A stretch of 64,000 nucleotides of DNA, taken from positions 21,762,501 to 21,826,500 of the forward strand of contig CM045733.1 of assembly GCA_024760905.1 (NCBI GenBank). The letters run 5' to 3'. The notes beneath the pieces are model-generated. The model was given only the letters and a program-made list of their open reading frames with translations. It made no database searches and had not been told where the DNA came from. Positions within the stretch are counted from its first letter, which is position 1. Each line of letters begins with the position of its first letter. A program made the position numbers and the translations under genes. The DNA comes from Plotosus lineatus. Its lineage: Eukaryota; Chordata; Actinopteri; Siluriformes; Plotosidae. Shown here piece by piece: positions 1 through 10,585 of this stretch.

Positions 1-317
1 TAAAATGGTCTGAATGGTTATATTTGATACTGTATTTGATGAGTGAAATTTGATTAAAATTTATCTATTTGAAATTATTTTGTTTGAATTTAATTTATTT
101 GAAATTAATGTTGATATTATTTGATATGTTTGATATTATTTTAGAATGTTATGTTTATAATAATTGATTTAGGGGTGTTTTATGAGATACAGTAATGTTA
201 TTTATGGATGTATAGTACAGTATGAATGTCATACGTCACTGGAACGTACAATACGTTTTTTTCACCTTATGTTCGGCCGTCCAGAACCGAACTAAAATGT
301 AAGTTGGGGAGCATCTG
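1..317 (-). mobile_element. TIR element family B, partial copy (pogo/Tigger-like)
   Basis: The segment ends in a diverged form of the terminus GGGGAGCGTCTG followed by TATA, and its body (short TTTGAAATTA/TTTGATATTA blocks, then GGGGTGTTTTATGAG) matches, in reverse, the left part of the fuller copy at 32611-33678. The TA next to the terminus and the TIR style suggest a pogo/Tigger-like MITE; the superfamily is inferred. The left side runs off the window. Confidence 0.6.
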
Positions 318-612
318 TATATAAGAAAAATTAACAGTGATTCAATGAATTTACACATATGTACATCTGTATGAAATATGGATGCATCATGTATATTTTG
401 GAAAATTATCGTAGTACAGATCTATACACACAAATGTATGAGTATGCATGTACATTTGCAATGTGGAAGGCAGTTTTCATTTACTCAATACATGTATATG
501 GCAGAACCAACCCCTACTATATTATCAGCCACATGCACATGACGTATACAGTGAAAACCACCAGTCCCATACTCATACACTCATCTAGTGCGAATTCAGA
601 TGGCTTTCTCTG
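318..612. other. Unassigned AT-rich spacer
   Basis: This interval holds many ATGCAT/ACATGTA-like words and an 84-residue open frame with no recognisable motif. I see no gene, tRNA or clear repeat boundary in it. Confidence 0.4.
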
Positions 613-890
613 AATTTACAACAAGCACAAGCAAGTGAACTACTTTCGGTGGAGCGCCTCACGTGTTGTAAACGTTGATTGGCTGTTTTAAGCTTCATGT
701 AAAGTGACTCGCTCAGCTTCATGTAAAGTGACTCTGCTCAATACAAATTTGTAGCGTGTTGTGTTTAAAATGGTGCGAATGGTTATATTTGATACTGTAT
801 TTGATATTTGATTAAAATTTATCTATTTGAAATTATTTTGCCTGAATTTAATTTATTTGAAATTAATGTTGATATTATTTGATATATTTG

Positions 891-1242
891 GGCAGTGGTG
901 GTCTAGTGGTATAGGGCGCTGGATCGCTGATCCAAAGGTTGGCGGTTCGAGTCCCACTCTCCACAAGGTTGTCACTGTCCCCCCAGTGCGGCTAACTGGG
1001 TTATCAAAGGCGGGCCATGTCTCTCACTGTCTATGGTGTGAGGCATGTAAAAGAACCATTGCTGACTTTCATAAAGAGTAGGCTGCAAAGTCGTCAGCGT
1101 GTTTCTATCCCTTGCTAAAAGGGTTGTGACAGGAAGGGCATCCGACGTAAAAACCTCTGCCAAATTAAACGTGCGAATCAAAATGATTCGCTGTGGCGAC
1201 TCCCGAGTAAAAGGGAAAAAGCCGAAAGGAAGACAGACAGAC
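891..1242 (+). mobile_element. tRNA-derived SINE, family S, copy 1
   Basis: A pol III type A-box (TGGTCTAGTGGTATAGGGCG) and B-box (GGTTCGAGTCC) open the element. A ~200 bp body follows, then the tail GAAAAAGCCGAAAGGAAG and (ACAG)n. It sits inside TIR family B: the flanking family-B words on both sides join up, with a likely duplicated ATTATTTGATAT. The tail resembles the 3' end of the RTE-like LINE at 18788-19305, so that family probably mobilised it. The 84- and 90-residue open frames across it are chance. Confidence 0.9.
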
Positions 1243-1424
1243 ATTATTTGATATTATTTTACAATGTTATGTTTATAATAATTGGGGGGGGGGGTGTTCA
1301 AATCCCACCAGTCTGGCAGTTCAAATCTGCCAGTGGCTCAGTTTCTCCTTTTTGTGGCTCTTGCAAAACCCCACCCGTCACTTGAATTGACACTCACTGG
1401 CATCCACCGAGTACTTCAGTGCAT

Positions 1425-1506
1425 GATGAGGTGGCCGAGAGGTTAAGGCGATGGACTGCTAATCCATTGTGCTCTGCATGCGTGGGTTCGAATCCCACCC
1501 TCATCG
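1425..1506 (+). tRNA. tRNA-Ser(GCT), copy 1
   Basis: An 82-nt class II tRNA. The acceptor stem GATGAGG pairs perfectly with CCTCATC, followed by a G discriminator base. The A-box region is GTGGCCGAGAGGTTAAGGC, the anticodon stem ATGGA/TCCAT encloses loop CTGCTAA (anticodon GCT), there is a long variable arm, and the T-arm is GTGGGTTCGAATCCCAC. It would decode AGC/AGT serine codons. No TTTT run lies close downstream; the first is about 50 nt away, so efficient pol III termination is not obvious. It could be a functional gene or a recently copied one. Confidence 0.88.
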
Positions 1507-1869
1507 TTGGCACATTCTCCCTTCATACTGGCTGACTAGTTCTCATGAAGCAACACTTTTGAAGAAAACTGGAAAAAAGTCAACCTGAGAAACTTCAGAC
1601 AAAGTGACAGGCAGTCCAGATGACACAGTGAATGAATCTGTGTTGTGTCTTTCGCCACAGATTGACATGCATAGGAGCAGAATGAACTGTTGTTCAACCA
1701 TGAAATCAAGTTGATTGATAGCCAATCTGTTGGGGACAAAGTTAAAGCTGAGCTGTTCTGTCAAGAGTTGAATGAGACGCGTCTGTTTGTGAAAATAGGC
1801 AAGCACCATGCAGATGTTCTAAAGGACAGATCACATCCCTCCTCGGATTGAAGTGTGCCCCCAAAGCAC

Positions 1870-1951
1870 TTTGCTGTGGCTGAGTGGTCCAAGGCACTGG
1901 ATTTAGGCTCCAGGTTCTGTCGTGGTGTGTGGACAATTCCTACCTTCACCA
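1870..1951 (+). pseudogene. tRNA-Leu(TAG)-like relic, copy 1
   Basis: The D-arm and anticodon region (GGCTGAGTGGTCCAAGGCAC, then GGATTTAGGCTCC) match tRNA-Leu(TAG). The acceptor ends no longer pair and the T-loop is GTGGACAATTCCTAC instead of a canonical GGTTCGAATCC, so the B-box is lost. It lies about 445 bp downstream of the tRNA-Ser, the same spacing as in the other repeat units. Confidence 0.7.
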
Positions 1952-2343
1952 GCTTCCACTTACTTGTTTTTGTACTAAAACCTTTGTGGGTCTTTCCACA
2001 CATGCATACAATGAATAAGAAAAGCCTTCCTTTTACCCAGGCGTACTAGTTGCAGCACATGAACCTCGATGCGATCCACTTCTTTCTCTACCGACAGGAA
2101 GGCAACTCACATGTATCAACTATTTCACCACTTCACTCTCACTCATGCCCGTTGTGCCGTGTGGCACATAGGGCGGCAACGAAGGGTCTCCACGCCTGTC
2201 GGTTCTGGGACAGCCTCTGAATAGTACCCCACGAATGTTGCATTTTCTTGAGCTCCACCTCCACAGTTCGGCACCAGGTGTTTCTCGGTCTTCCTCTTTT
2301 GCGCCTTCCTTCAGGTGTCCAGTGAAGGGCTGTGCGGGTGATG

Positions 2344-3429
2344 TTATCCTTCTCTTTTCTCATGAAGTGCCCAATCCATCTCCATCGCCTTAACATCGCA
2401 CCAGTCAAGTAGCTGTTGGTTGGAGGTGGTGTTAGGCCAAAAGATTCGCAGGATTTTCCTGAGGTTCCTAGTATGGAAGACTGACAGTTTGGTGATGTCG
2501 CATTCTGTCATCCTCCAGCACTCGGAGCTGTAAAGCAAGGTGGACAGCACACAGCTCTTGTAAATCTTCAGCTTGGTCTTGGTGCTGTATTGGGAGGACC
2601 TCCACATGTTGTTTGGCATTCTGAAGGTATTTCTGGCCTTGCTCAATCGATTCTTGATGTCACTTCCGGCTCCTCCATCATGTCTTACTGTGCTGCTCAG
2701 GTAAGTGAACTCCTCAGTTGTTGGCAGGTCTTTTCCGTTCAATTGCACTGGCATAGGGTTGGATACATTCAGCAGCATCGCTTCAGTCTTCTTTTGGCTG
2801 ATCTTTAAGCCGACTTGCTGCGCGTAAATGCTGAGCCGGGTTGTCTTCTCCTGCATGTGTTGGTGGGTATGCAAGACCGGGGCTAGGTCATCGGCAAAAT
2901 CCAGATCTTCCAGCGTGGAGAAGAGTGTCCATCTGATACCTCTTGTTTGGTCTTCTGTCGTGCGCCTCATTATCCAGTCGATGGTGAGGTTGAAGAGCAT
3001 CGCTGACATTGTACAACCTTGTCTGATGCCGGTCTTCACTTTGAAGCTTGTTTCGCTGTTGCCAACTCTGCAGGTGAAGTTGTCACAGAAACTCTTGATG
3101 ATAGTGACGAGCTGCTGTGGTATTCCTTTGGCATGGAGGATGTGCCATAGACTTTCTCGATGCACGCTGTCGAAGGCTTTCTCAAAGTCAACAAAGTTGA
3201 TGTAAAGCTGTCTCTGACACTCTGTGCACTGCTCAATGATATTTCGCAGGGTGAAGATCTGGTCTTTACATCCCTTACCTTTCTGAAAGCCTGCCTGTTC
3301 TCTTCTCAATTGCTGGTCAGCTATGCGCTGGATGATAATCTTGGCCAGGATCTTGCTGGTAACAGACAATAAGGTGATTCCTCGCCAGTTGTTGCAGTTG
3401 TTGAGGGCACCTTTCTTTGGAATCTTCAC
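2344..3429 (-). pseudogene. LINE reverse transcriptase frame
   Basis: A 361-codon open frame with the usual non-LTR RT blocks: NNWRGITLLSVTSKILAKII near residue 11, QAGFQKGKGCKDQIFTLRNI near 46, NFVDFEKAFDSVHRESLW near 78, GIRQGC near 133 and the catalytic FADD near 177, followed by a thumb region with LKIYKSCVLSTLLYSSECW. It should copy the element's RNA at the target site. It is separated from the endonuclease frame by one stop codon and a change of frame, and its last part lies in another frame (2408-2139), so the polyprotein is broken. Confidence 0.85.
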
Positions 3430-3752
3430 ATGACTCCTTCTGTCCGTTCGTCAGGTAGTTTCTTTCCCTCCCAGATGGCTGTGAAGAGAGGTTGGATTAG
3501 GTCTGCTGCTAACTGCGAATCTACTTTGAAGAGCTCTGCACTGAGGCTGTCTTGTCCAGGGGATTTTCCATTCTTGAGGGACTTGATGGCTGATATGATC
3601 TCTTCTTTTGAAGGGGGTTCTGTGTCTACATCCAGGTCAGTCTCTGCCTCTGATATATCTGCCTCTGTCGGTGGTGGTGGTCCGTTCAGAACTTCACTGA
3701 AGTGTTCTGTCCATCGTGCATCTTGTTCAGCTTCCGTTGTGAGTAGCCGACC

Positions 3753-4649
3753 TTATTTGTTCATGATTGGTGCTTCACTGCTTCTTCTATACTTGCCGCA
3801 TACCAGCCTGAAGATCTTGTACACTCTGCCTTGTTCACCCCTGCTTGCTGCATCTTCTGCCTGGTTTGCTAAGTTGTCTATGTGGTTCCGCTTGTCTGTT
3901 CTTGTCATTCTCTTGACTGTTCGGTTCGCTTCCCTGTATTGTTGTGTGTATCTGTCTTTCAGCCGCTCTGATTTGGCGTCCATGACTTTTTTCTTGAGAG
4001 CTCTTCTGTTCTCGATGGCTTCCTTCCCCATGGCTCTTTCATAGGTCTTGTTGTCTCTCCCAACTTTTGCATTGAGGTCTCCCATTACTATCTTCATCTC
4101 GTGACGAGGCATGTTCTCCAATTCTGACTGCAGCTGTTCATAGAACGTGTCCTTGCTGTCATTATCACTGTCGTTTGTTGGTGCATAGAACTGGATGATG
4201 GTTGTATTGATGTGTCTCTCTTTCAAGCTCACTTTCATGAGCCTGCTGTTGATTGGCTTCCACTCCATCAGACACTTTTCCAGTCCTTTCTTGAGAATGA
4301 TGGCAACTCCCTCGTGGTGTTGGTCGTCTTCTCTTCCAGAGTCTAGCACTGTCTCTCCTGTGTTGGTTATGTGCCTGCCTGAGCCTGTCCATCTGCTCTC
4401 ACTGACTCCGAGGACGTGCAGTTTGTAACGTCTCATCTCAGCTGTAACCTGTGCCAGCTTTCCAGTCTCGTACATGGTTCTTACATTCCAGAATCCTATT
4501 CTGGTCTTGGATTTGACACTCAAGACCTCCATCTTGCTGTCAGTGGCTTTCTTTCGGCTTTCACCACTGCCATTCATATGAGTATCTTCCGATGACTCTG
4601 GAGGCCCGTCACACCCAGCAGTGTTGATTTTCTTCATTGCCGTTTCCAT
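3753..4649 (-). pseudogene. LINE AP-like endonuclease frame
   Basis: A 298-codon frame with endonuclease/exonuclease/phosphatase motifs: RIGFWNVRTM near residue 50, SESRWTGSG near 83, an FYAPTND block near 154 and VMGDLNAKVG near 185. These position the catalytic Asn, Glu and Asp residues of target-nicking LINE endonucleases. The frame closes just before a continuation that reads toward the RT domain, so a nonsense change ended a longer protein. Database entries called craniofacial development protein 2-like often come from this kind of frame; I treat it as a LINE domain, not a host gene. Confidence 0.82.
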
Positions 4650-5344
4650 AACAAGATTTCTTTTTACAGGACAGGGTTGTTAGCCTTGTGCCCAACCCCC
4701 AACCTGGAGGGCCAGGAGTCGTTGACTACGGAGTTGTGCCTTCTCCTAGTTGGATTGCCTTCCAGGCTTACGAGCTCGAGCTCGAAAATGTGGTTCAACA
4801 GATAACATGAATGTTGTTAATGGCAGTGGGCAGATCTTTTGGACCTGTGATGGGGTTAGGGGCCCAAGCCACCACAAGTCTCCACTGTCATGTGTGCATG
4901 CCACAAGACAGTTGATAAGAGCAGGACCTGTCTACCTACGCATGTGAAGACTGGATCTGGCTGATTGTGTTGGAGAAACCACCGAATTGGTTCAACAGAC
5001 AAGAAGGTGGACCCAGCAAAGTGCCGTGGAGCACAACCACAGCACAGTGAGACACACAGGACACCGAGGCCATCCACTGCATCCTGACCTATCTCCAGCT
5101 CTCTCGATTCTGTCGTGCCACTGGACCCAGATAAACCGGGACGCGAGAGTTAGACTGACGATCTACGCAACTCTCCCTCACTTTAATCCAAGTCAAGTGC
5201 AAGTAATGACTTCACCCATATCGCAGATCATCGATCTGATATGAAGTCATGGCCATCTTCAACCTCGAAGGATGAACAACAACATATAGTTCTTGTAATA
5301 TTAGACTGACAGCTCACTTTATATCTATAAATCGTCAGGTAAAA

Positions 5345-5409
5345 TGCTCCCCGACTTACATTCATTCGTTTTACTTTTTTTTTTTTTTTTTTTTGCGATT
5401 TTACGGGTT

Positions 5410-5447
<38 letters not shown>

Positions 5448-5450
5448 AAA

Positions 5451-5492
<42 letters not shown>

Positions 5493-6665
5493 TGAGTTTA
5501 GCATGCTCTCTGTACATAGTACGAGACATACCTACATAGTACACTGACATAATACGTTACTTATGCATGACGCTGCATCCATTGTTTACAAACGACAGAC
5601 TGAACATGCCCTGCTTATTCCCAGTTCATGTGTTTCCCTTGTGTTAAGATGCCGTCTCTGTTATCTTAGTGTTTACACCTTTTTTCGCACTTTTGCAACC
5701 CTTCACAAATATGGTTGGTCACAAGCGTAAGCCTACTTGTATGGGTGCAAGTTTTCTGGCATATGCCGGAATTTCCGTTTTTCCCAAGACTGAATTAACT
5801 ATCTGCTCGAATCGTCACAAGCTATCATGCATACCCAGTTAAGCAAAGAGAGTTGTAAAATGAATGAAAACCCGAATCTAGAAAAGAAAGAGAACTCTCC
5901 ACTCTGCTGGTGATTCACATCAGTGCAGGCTGAGTACTAAACAAGTATTCAATGGCACCCTTGTTCACTTGAATGACCTGAAGTCTGGATAACCCACACT
6001 ATGTCTCAAGCACAAGCAAGTGAACTACTTTCGGTGGAGCGCCTCACGTGTTGTAAACGTTGATTGGCTGTTTTAAGCTTCATGTAAAGTGACTCGCTCA
6101 GCTTCATGTAAAGTGACTCTGCTCAATACAAATTTGTAGCGTGTTGTGTTTAAAATGGTGCGAATGGTTATATTTGATACTGTATTTGATATTTGATTAA
6201 AATTTATCTATTTGAAATTATTTTGCCTGAATTTAATTTATTTGAAATTAATGTTGATATTATTTGATATATTTGGGCAGTGGTGGTCTAGTGGTTTTGG
6301 GCGCTGGATCGCTGATCCAAAGGTTGGCGGTTCGAGTCCCACTCTCCACAAGGTTGTCACTGTCCCCCCAGTGCGGCTAACTGGGTTATCAAAGGCGGGC
6401 CATGTCTCTCACTGTCTATGGTGTGAGGCATGTAAAAGAACCATTGCTGACTTTCGTAAAGAGTAGGCTGCAAAGTCGTCAGCATGTTTCTATCCCTTGC
6501 AAAAAGGGTTGTGACAGGAAGGGCATCCGACGTAAAAACCTCTGCCAAATTAAACGTGCGAATCAAAATGATTCGCTGTGGCGACTCCCGAGTAAAAGGG
6601 AAAAAGCCGAAAGGAAGACAGACAGACATTATTTGATATTATTTTACAATGTTATGTTTATAATA
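5345..6665 (-). mobile_element. TIR element family B, copy interrupted by a SINE
   Basis: It begins with the family-B terminus (TGCTCCCCGACTTAC), then poly-T/poly-A and a (TA)n tract (5454-5488), and continues through blocks shared in reverse with 17847-18750 and 32611-33678. These include an ATGGTTGGTCACAAGCG start of a short frame at 5711. The SINE at 6276-6628 is nested inside. The far terminus is missing: family-B sequence stops at the poly-G near 6669. Confidence 0.65.
6276..6628 (+). mobile_element. tRNA-derived SINE, family S, copy 2
   Basis: Duplicate of the SINE at 891-1242 in the same insertion point. The A-box carries GTGGTTTTGG where copy 1 has GTGGTATAGG; the B-box GGTTCGAGTCC and the CCGAAAGGAAG(ACAG)n tail are kept. 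Confidence 0.9.
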
Positions 6666-6809
6666 ATTGGGGGGGGGGGTGTTCAAATCCCACCAGTCTG
6701 GCAGTTCAAATCTGCCAGTGGCTCAGTTTCTCCTTTTTGTGGCTCTTGCAAAACCCCACCCGTCACTTGAATTGACACTCACTGGCATCCACCGAGTACT
6801 TCAGTGCAT

Positions 6810-6891
6810 GATGAGGTGGCCGAGAGGTTAAGGCGATGGACTGCTAATCCATTGTGCTCTGCATGCGTGGGTTCGAATCCCACCCTCATCG
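6810..6891 (+). tRNA. tRNA-Ser(GCT), copy 2
   Basis: Identical over its 82 nt to the gene at 1425-1506: a fully paired 7-bp acceptor stem, anticodon GCT, long variable arm, intact internal A and B boxes, and G discriminator. As with copy 1, there is no T-run close behind it. Its identity with copy 1 reflects the surrounding duplication. Confidence 0.88.
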
Positions 6892-7254
6892 TTGGCACAT
6901 TCTCCCCTTCATACTGGCTGACTAGTTCTCATGAAGCAACACTTTTGAAGAAAACTGGAAAAAAGTCAACCTGAGAAACTTCAGACAAAGTGACAGGCAG
7001 TCCAGATGACACAGTGAATGAATCTGTGTTGTGTCTTTCGCCACAGATTGACATGCATAGGAGCAGAATGAACTGTTGTTCAACCATGAAATCAAGTTGA
7101 TTGATAGCCAATCTGTTGGGGACAAAGTTAAAGCTGAGCTGTTCTGTCAAGAGTTGAATGAGACGCGTCTGTTTGTGAAAATAGGCAAGCACCATGCAGA
7201 TGTTCTAAAGGACAGATCACATCCCTCCTCGGATTGAAGTGTGCCCCCAAAGCA

Positions 7255-7337
7255 CTTTGCTGTGGCTGAGTGGTCCAAGGCACTGGATTTAGGCTCCAGG
7301 CTCTGTCGTGGTGTGTGGATAAATCCTACTGTCACCA
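7255..7337 (+). pseudogene. tRNA-Leu(TAG)-like relic, copy 2
   Basis: Counterpart of 1870-1951. The TAG anticodon loop (GGATTTAGGCTCC) is kept but the T-arm reads ATAAATCCTAC and the acceptor ends do not pair. Probably not expressed. Confidence 0.68.
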
Positions 7338-7655
7338 GCCTCCCCTTACTTGTTTTTGTACTAAAACCTTTGTGGGTCTTTCTACACATGCATACAATGA
7401 ATAAGAAAAGCTTTCCTTTTACCCAGGTGTTCTAGTTGCAGCACATGAACCTTGATGCGATCCACTTCTTTCTCTACAGACAGGAAGGCAACTTACATGT
7501 AGCAACTATTTCACCACTTACTGAAGATTTACTGCCAATGTGTTGTGTGCAGACCAAGAGGTTTGACCATTCTTAGAAAGCATTGAATGAAATATGACAG
7601 CTGTCCAATGACACCAATTTTATAAGCTTACTGGACCTTCACTTCCATGAATATT

Positions 7656-7738
7656 GGTAGTGTGATGGAGTGGTTTATGGTGCTGGCTCCAGCCTCAATT
7701 TTTTTCAGTGGCATGGGTTCAAATCCCACCACTGTTCA
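7656..7738 (+). pseudogene. tRNA-Leu-like relic with damaged anticodon arm
   Basis: A good T-arm (GGTTCAAATCCCACC) follows a shortened anticodon region (GCTGGCTCCAGCC) that looks like the Leu arm with its loop removed, and a T-rich variable region. It lies about 240 bp before the next tRNA-Ser relic and shares its downstream spacer (CTCCTTTTTGT, then ACTTGAATGGACAC) with the other units. Confidence 0.55.
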
Positions 7739-7893
7739 TGGCATTGTTTCTCCTTTTTGTTGCTCTTGTCAAACCTCCACACTTCACTTGAATGGACACC
7801 TGCTGGCATACATCCAAGTAATGAGAAAGGACCTTGCCACAATTATTTCACCAATCCACAATTTTCCATTCTCTGCCAAGCCTCACAATGCAG

Positions 7894-7976
7894 AATGAGG
7901 TGGCTGAGTGGTTGAGGTGATGGACTGCTTATCCTTTGTGTTCTGCCTGTGTGTGTTCAAGTTCAACCCTTGTTGA
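7894..7976 (+). pseudogene. tRNA-Ser(GCT) relic
   Basis: It resembles the intact Ser genes (GAGGTGGCTGAGTGGTTGAGG; GGACTGCTTATCC with GCT kept) but the T-loop is GTTCAAGTTCAACC and the acceptor 3' strand no longer matches. It is followed by the same ~440 bp spacer as the intact copies (shared GAACCTGAGAAACTTC, GGCAGTCCAGATGACACA and TGTCTTTCGCCACAG words). Confidence 0.65.
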
Positions 7977-8331
7977 ATGTATGTGTTCAGCCTTTCCTTT
8001 ATGCTGATTCTCATAAAGCATTGTGGTTGAAGAAACCTGAAAAAAGTGAACCTGAGAAACTTCAAGCAAACTGATGGGCAGTCCAGATGACACAGGCAAT
8101 CTGTTTTTAGCCTTGTGTTGTGTCTTTCGCCACAGCCTGTTGTGCAAGCGCACAGAATGAACTGTTCCACCATGAAGTGAGGTCAACTGACACCCAGCTG
8201 TTTGGAACAGGGTTGAAGTTTACGGGTTGATGTTTTTGTGAAAAGTTGAATGAGACAGGTTTGTTTGTGAAAAGAGGTAAGCGCCATACAGAACACAGTT
8301 CTTCAAGGACAAAACTATTCTCTAAAAGTAT

Positions 8332-8413
8332 TTTACTGTGGCAGAGTGATCAAATATGCTGTAATTAAGCCTCAGCCTCAGTAAATGAGTGGGTTCAAAT
8401 CCCAGTGCTACAA
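8332..8413 (+). pseudogene. tRNA-Leu-like relic, strongly diverged
   Basis: A GTGGCAGAGTGATCAAATATGC start and GGTTCAAATCCCA T-arm remain; the anticodon arm is altered (GTAATTAAGCC). It is placed about 438 bp after the Ser relic, the unit spacing of the array. Confidence 0.5.
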
Positions 8414-8566
8414 GTGGCTCAGTTTATCCTTTTTGTGGCTTATGCCATACCACCACACTTCACTTGAATGGACACTCACTGGGATGTATCCAATTCATGA
8501 GGAAAAAAACTTTCTTTTTCTCACAATAACAATCCATAATTTTCTCTGCCAAGCACCTCAGTGAGG

Positions 8567-8650
8567 GGAAAGGTGGCTGAGAGGGTAAGGCAATGGCCTG
8601 ATTATCACATGTACTCTGCATGCGTGGGTTTGTAATCCTAACTTCATCGC
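8567..8650 (+). pseudogene. tRNA-Ser relic with altered anticodon
   Basis: The Ser-type D-arm (GGTGGCTGAGAGGGTAAGG) and T-arm (GTGGGTTTGTAATCC) are recognisable, but the anticodon loop has changed from CTGCTAA to CTGATTA and the acceptor 5' strand is gone. It is followed by the conserved spacer. Confidence 0.6.
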
Positions 8651-8998
8651 CTGAGCATTGGTTAGCCTTTCTTTTACATTTGCTGACTAGTTCTTACATT
8701 GTGGTTGAAGAAACCTGACAAAAAGTGAATCCGAGAGATGTCAGGCAAAGTGATGGGCAGTCCAAAAATGGCAAATTTGTCTCTGTGTTGTGTATTTCAC
8801 CACAGATTGTTGTGCCAGAAAACAGAATGAACTGTTTCACCATGAAGTCAATTGACAACCAGTCTATTGGGGACATGGTTGAAGTTGAGGCATTCATGTC
8901 AAGACTTGAATGAGACACATTTGTTTGTGAAAATTGATGAATACCAGGCAGATATTCTTGCAGGCAGATCACATTTCTTCCAGGTTATAATTGTTGTG

Positions 8999-9081
8999 CA
9001 TTGCTGTGGCCGAGTGGTCCAAGGCATTGGATTTAGGCTTCTGTCTCTTTGGGGCATAGGTGCAAATCCTACTACTTTGCC
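8999..9081 (+). pseudogene. tRNA-Leu(TAG)-like relic, last of the array
   Basis: The best-kept Leu copy: GTGGCCGAGTGGTCCAAGGC (A-box intact), GGATTTAGGC (TAG anticodon), a CTCTTTGGGG variable arm and GGTGCAAATCC T-arm. The acceptor strands do not pair well, so it is more likely a pseudogene than a working tRNA-Leu. Confidence 0.6.
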
Positions 9082-9412
9082 TTCCCTTTACTTTTTTGTT
9101 ACTAAAATGTTTGTGGGTCTTGCCACACGTGCATACTGTATGGCAGAAATTCATCAGGAGCCTTCAATTATTAAAAAGACATCAGAGAGAAGAATGTGTA
9201 TAGCAAAGAAAACTTTACTGAAATACTGCACAGGAAATCTCAGGTACATGTAGTGGTTGACAGTGAGAGGCAATTTCCTCTCTCATCTGGAGTCTTTTAT
9301 ATCAATGTTGCTGTGTGTGTACAACTAGAACAGGTCTGATCCTTGTATTTGGAGGCCTGCCAAACAGAGTTTCAGGACTTCAGAGACTCAGATTTGACCT
9401 TTTCTTCTAGTG
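9082..9412. other. Spacer without recognisable gene
   Basis: It begins with the last array-type words (TTTGTGGGTCTTGCCACAC) and then becomes unassigned sequence. I see no conserved coding stretch. Confidence 0.4.
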
Positions 9413-10585
9413 CAGGGGTCGGCAATCTTTGCCATTCAAAGACCCATTTGGACACATTTTCCACAGTTAAGAAAACATCGGAAGCCACAAATCCTTTTTT
9501 GACATTTAAAATCAAATAACACAACATATAATGTTTTTCCCCTCTTTTTTCTTGATGTTAATATAAAAAAACAATGTGTTGCATTGATTTGAACGACTGC
9601 AGAGACAATTAAATTACAATTCTTCTTGCAACAAAAACATTTAGATTCAAAAGAAGACATTGAATAAAATATTACTTTTCAATTAAAATTTCCAATGTCT
9701 ATTTGAGCCCTGAGGCAGTGGTGGCCTGGTGGTAAAGGTGCTGTATCACTGATCCTAAGGTTGGGGGTTTAAGTCATGCTCTCCGTGAATTTTCTGGGTT
9801 ATCAAAGGCCAGCCATGTCGCTCACTGTTGATGGTGAAAGTTTCATGTAAAGGAGCCATTGCTAAAGTTCAACCAAAGGAGCTGCATAGCCATCAGTGTG
9901 CAGAGCTGTCCAGGGTATGCTCTGCCCTTGCCCAGAGTTGGCTGGGATGGGTGCCAGCCTCCCCATAACCCTAATTAGGATTAAGTGGTTCAGAAGATGA
10001 ATGTGTTTGAGTCCTTCTTGTATCTTTATAAAGAAAAAGAATATCTATCCCACGAAGCGAGGGACCGGATGCAGCCAGATGTGTGAACCGGTTGGGTTGC
10101 CTATCTCACTATCACTCCCTTCGTGGGCTCTTCTTTTTATTTATTTGTTATATTAATGTTGTTTTGTCATAGTTTTAATTTACAAAACCGACAGCAATAC
10201 AGAAGTGTATATGAAGACTTGTTTTAACAAGCAGCCTGCTCAACATTCATTTAAATAATTTTAATGCTTAATACTGCACTGACCAACCCATTCTCACAGT
10301 GAAGACTGAACCACAGCCAGTCTTTTATTTTGTCACTGGGAGAGTTATTTAATTTGGAGACTGCTGTGCATAAACCAAATCTCATCCAACGTTTCTTACT
10401 TCAGCTGTGATTTCCGTTCCTGGATTACAAACCCCGGCAGTGGAAAAATCTCTCTCGCTCGCTCGCTGCGCTGCTGCTGGGATGGCAAGAACACTCCTTT
10501 TCATCAGCACAAGGCATTGGAAACCAACACAGCAGATCAAAAAGCCATGAAGCAGTACCAGAGAGGTGAAAGAGCTACATGCGTC
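9413..10585 (+). mobile_element. Non-autonomous hAT element, right end lost
   Basis: It starts with the hAT-type terminus CAGGGGTCGGCAATCTTTGC and parallels the complete copy at 37497-38834 along its length, including the CCCACGAAGCG...CTTCGTGGG block and the AGAGGTGAAAGAGC right-hand region. The right TIR itself is missing. A SINE lies inside it at 9714. It encodes no transposase. Confidence 0.8.
9714..10010 (+). mobile_element. tRNA-derived SINE with the alternative tail
   Basis: It has the family-S tRNA head (GGCAGTGGTGGCCTGGTGGT; degraded B-box GGTTTAAGTCATG) and body. The 3' part then switches to the tail TTGGCTGGGATGGGTGCCAG...CCCTAATTAGGATTAAG in place of the CCGAAAGGAAG tail. Confidence 0.75.

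Larger units (their letters stand above)
613..2130. repeat. Segmental duplication, copy 1
   Basis: About 1.5 kb here is nearly identical to 6005-7510. Both copies carry the same sequence of parts: interior of TIR family B, a nested tRNA-derived SINE, a poly-G junction, an intact tRNA-Ser, a spacer and a tRNA-Leu relic. Differences are a few substitutions, for example in the SINE (gtggtatagg against gtggttttgg) and at the tRNA-Leu relic. Because the nested SINE is at the same point in both, the duplication happened after the SINE landed. Copy 1 stops where the LINE at 2138 begins. Confidence 0.9.
2138..5280 (-). mobile_element. RTE-like non-LTR retrotransposon, near full length, inactive
   Basis: This minus-strand LINE has a 5' region around 4650-5280, an AP-endonuclease frame (4649-3753), a reverse-transcriptase frame (3429-2344) and a terminal frame (2408-2139) ending VAALCATRHNGHE. 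The C-terminal signature and overall length resemble RTE-type and related elements; the exact clade is inferred. The end sits against AGTGAGAGTG-like tail sequence at 2138. It abuts segmental-duplication copy 1, whereas copy 2 continues past the same point into other sequence. Confidence 0.85.
6005..7510. repeat. Segmental duplication, copy 2
   Basis: Partner of 613-2130, with the same order of parts and near identity. Beyond 7510 it continues into tRNA-array sequence rather than a LINE. Confidence 0.9.

Noticed and set aside
827..1081. An 84-codon open frame repeated almost unchanged at 6212-6466
   Set aside because: It runs from family-B sequence into the SINE tRNA head; its conservation is due to the segmental duplication, not to protein selection.
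2828..3205. Plus-strand frames opposite the LINE (also 3430-4044)
   Set aside because: They are antisense shadows of the RT and endonuclease frames.
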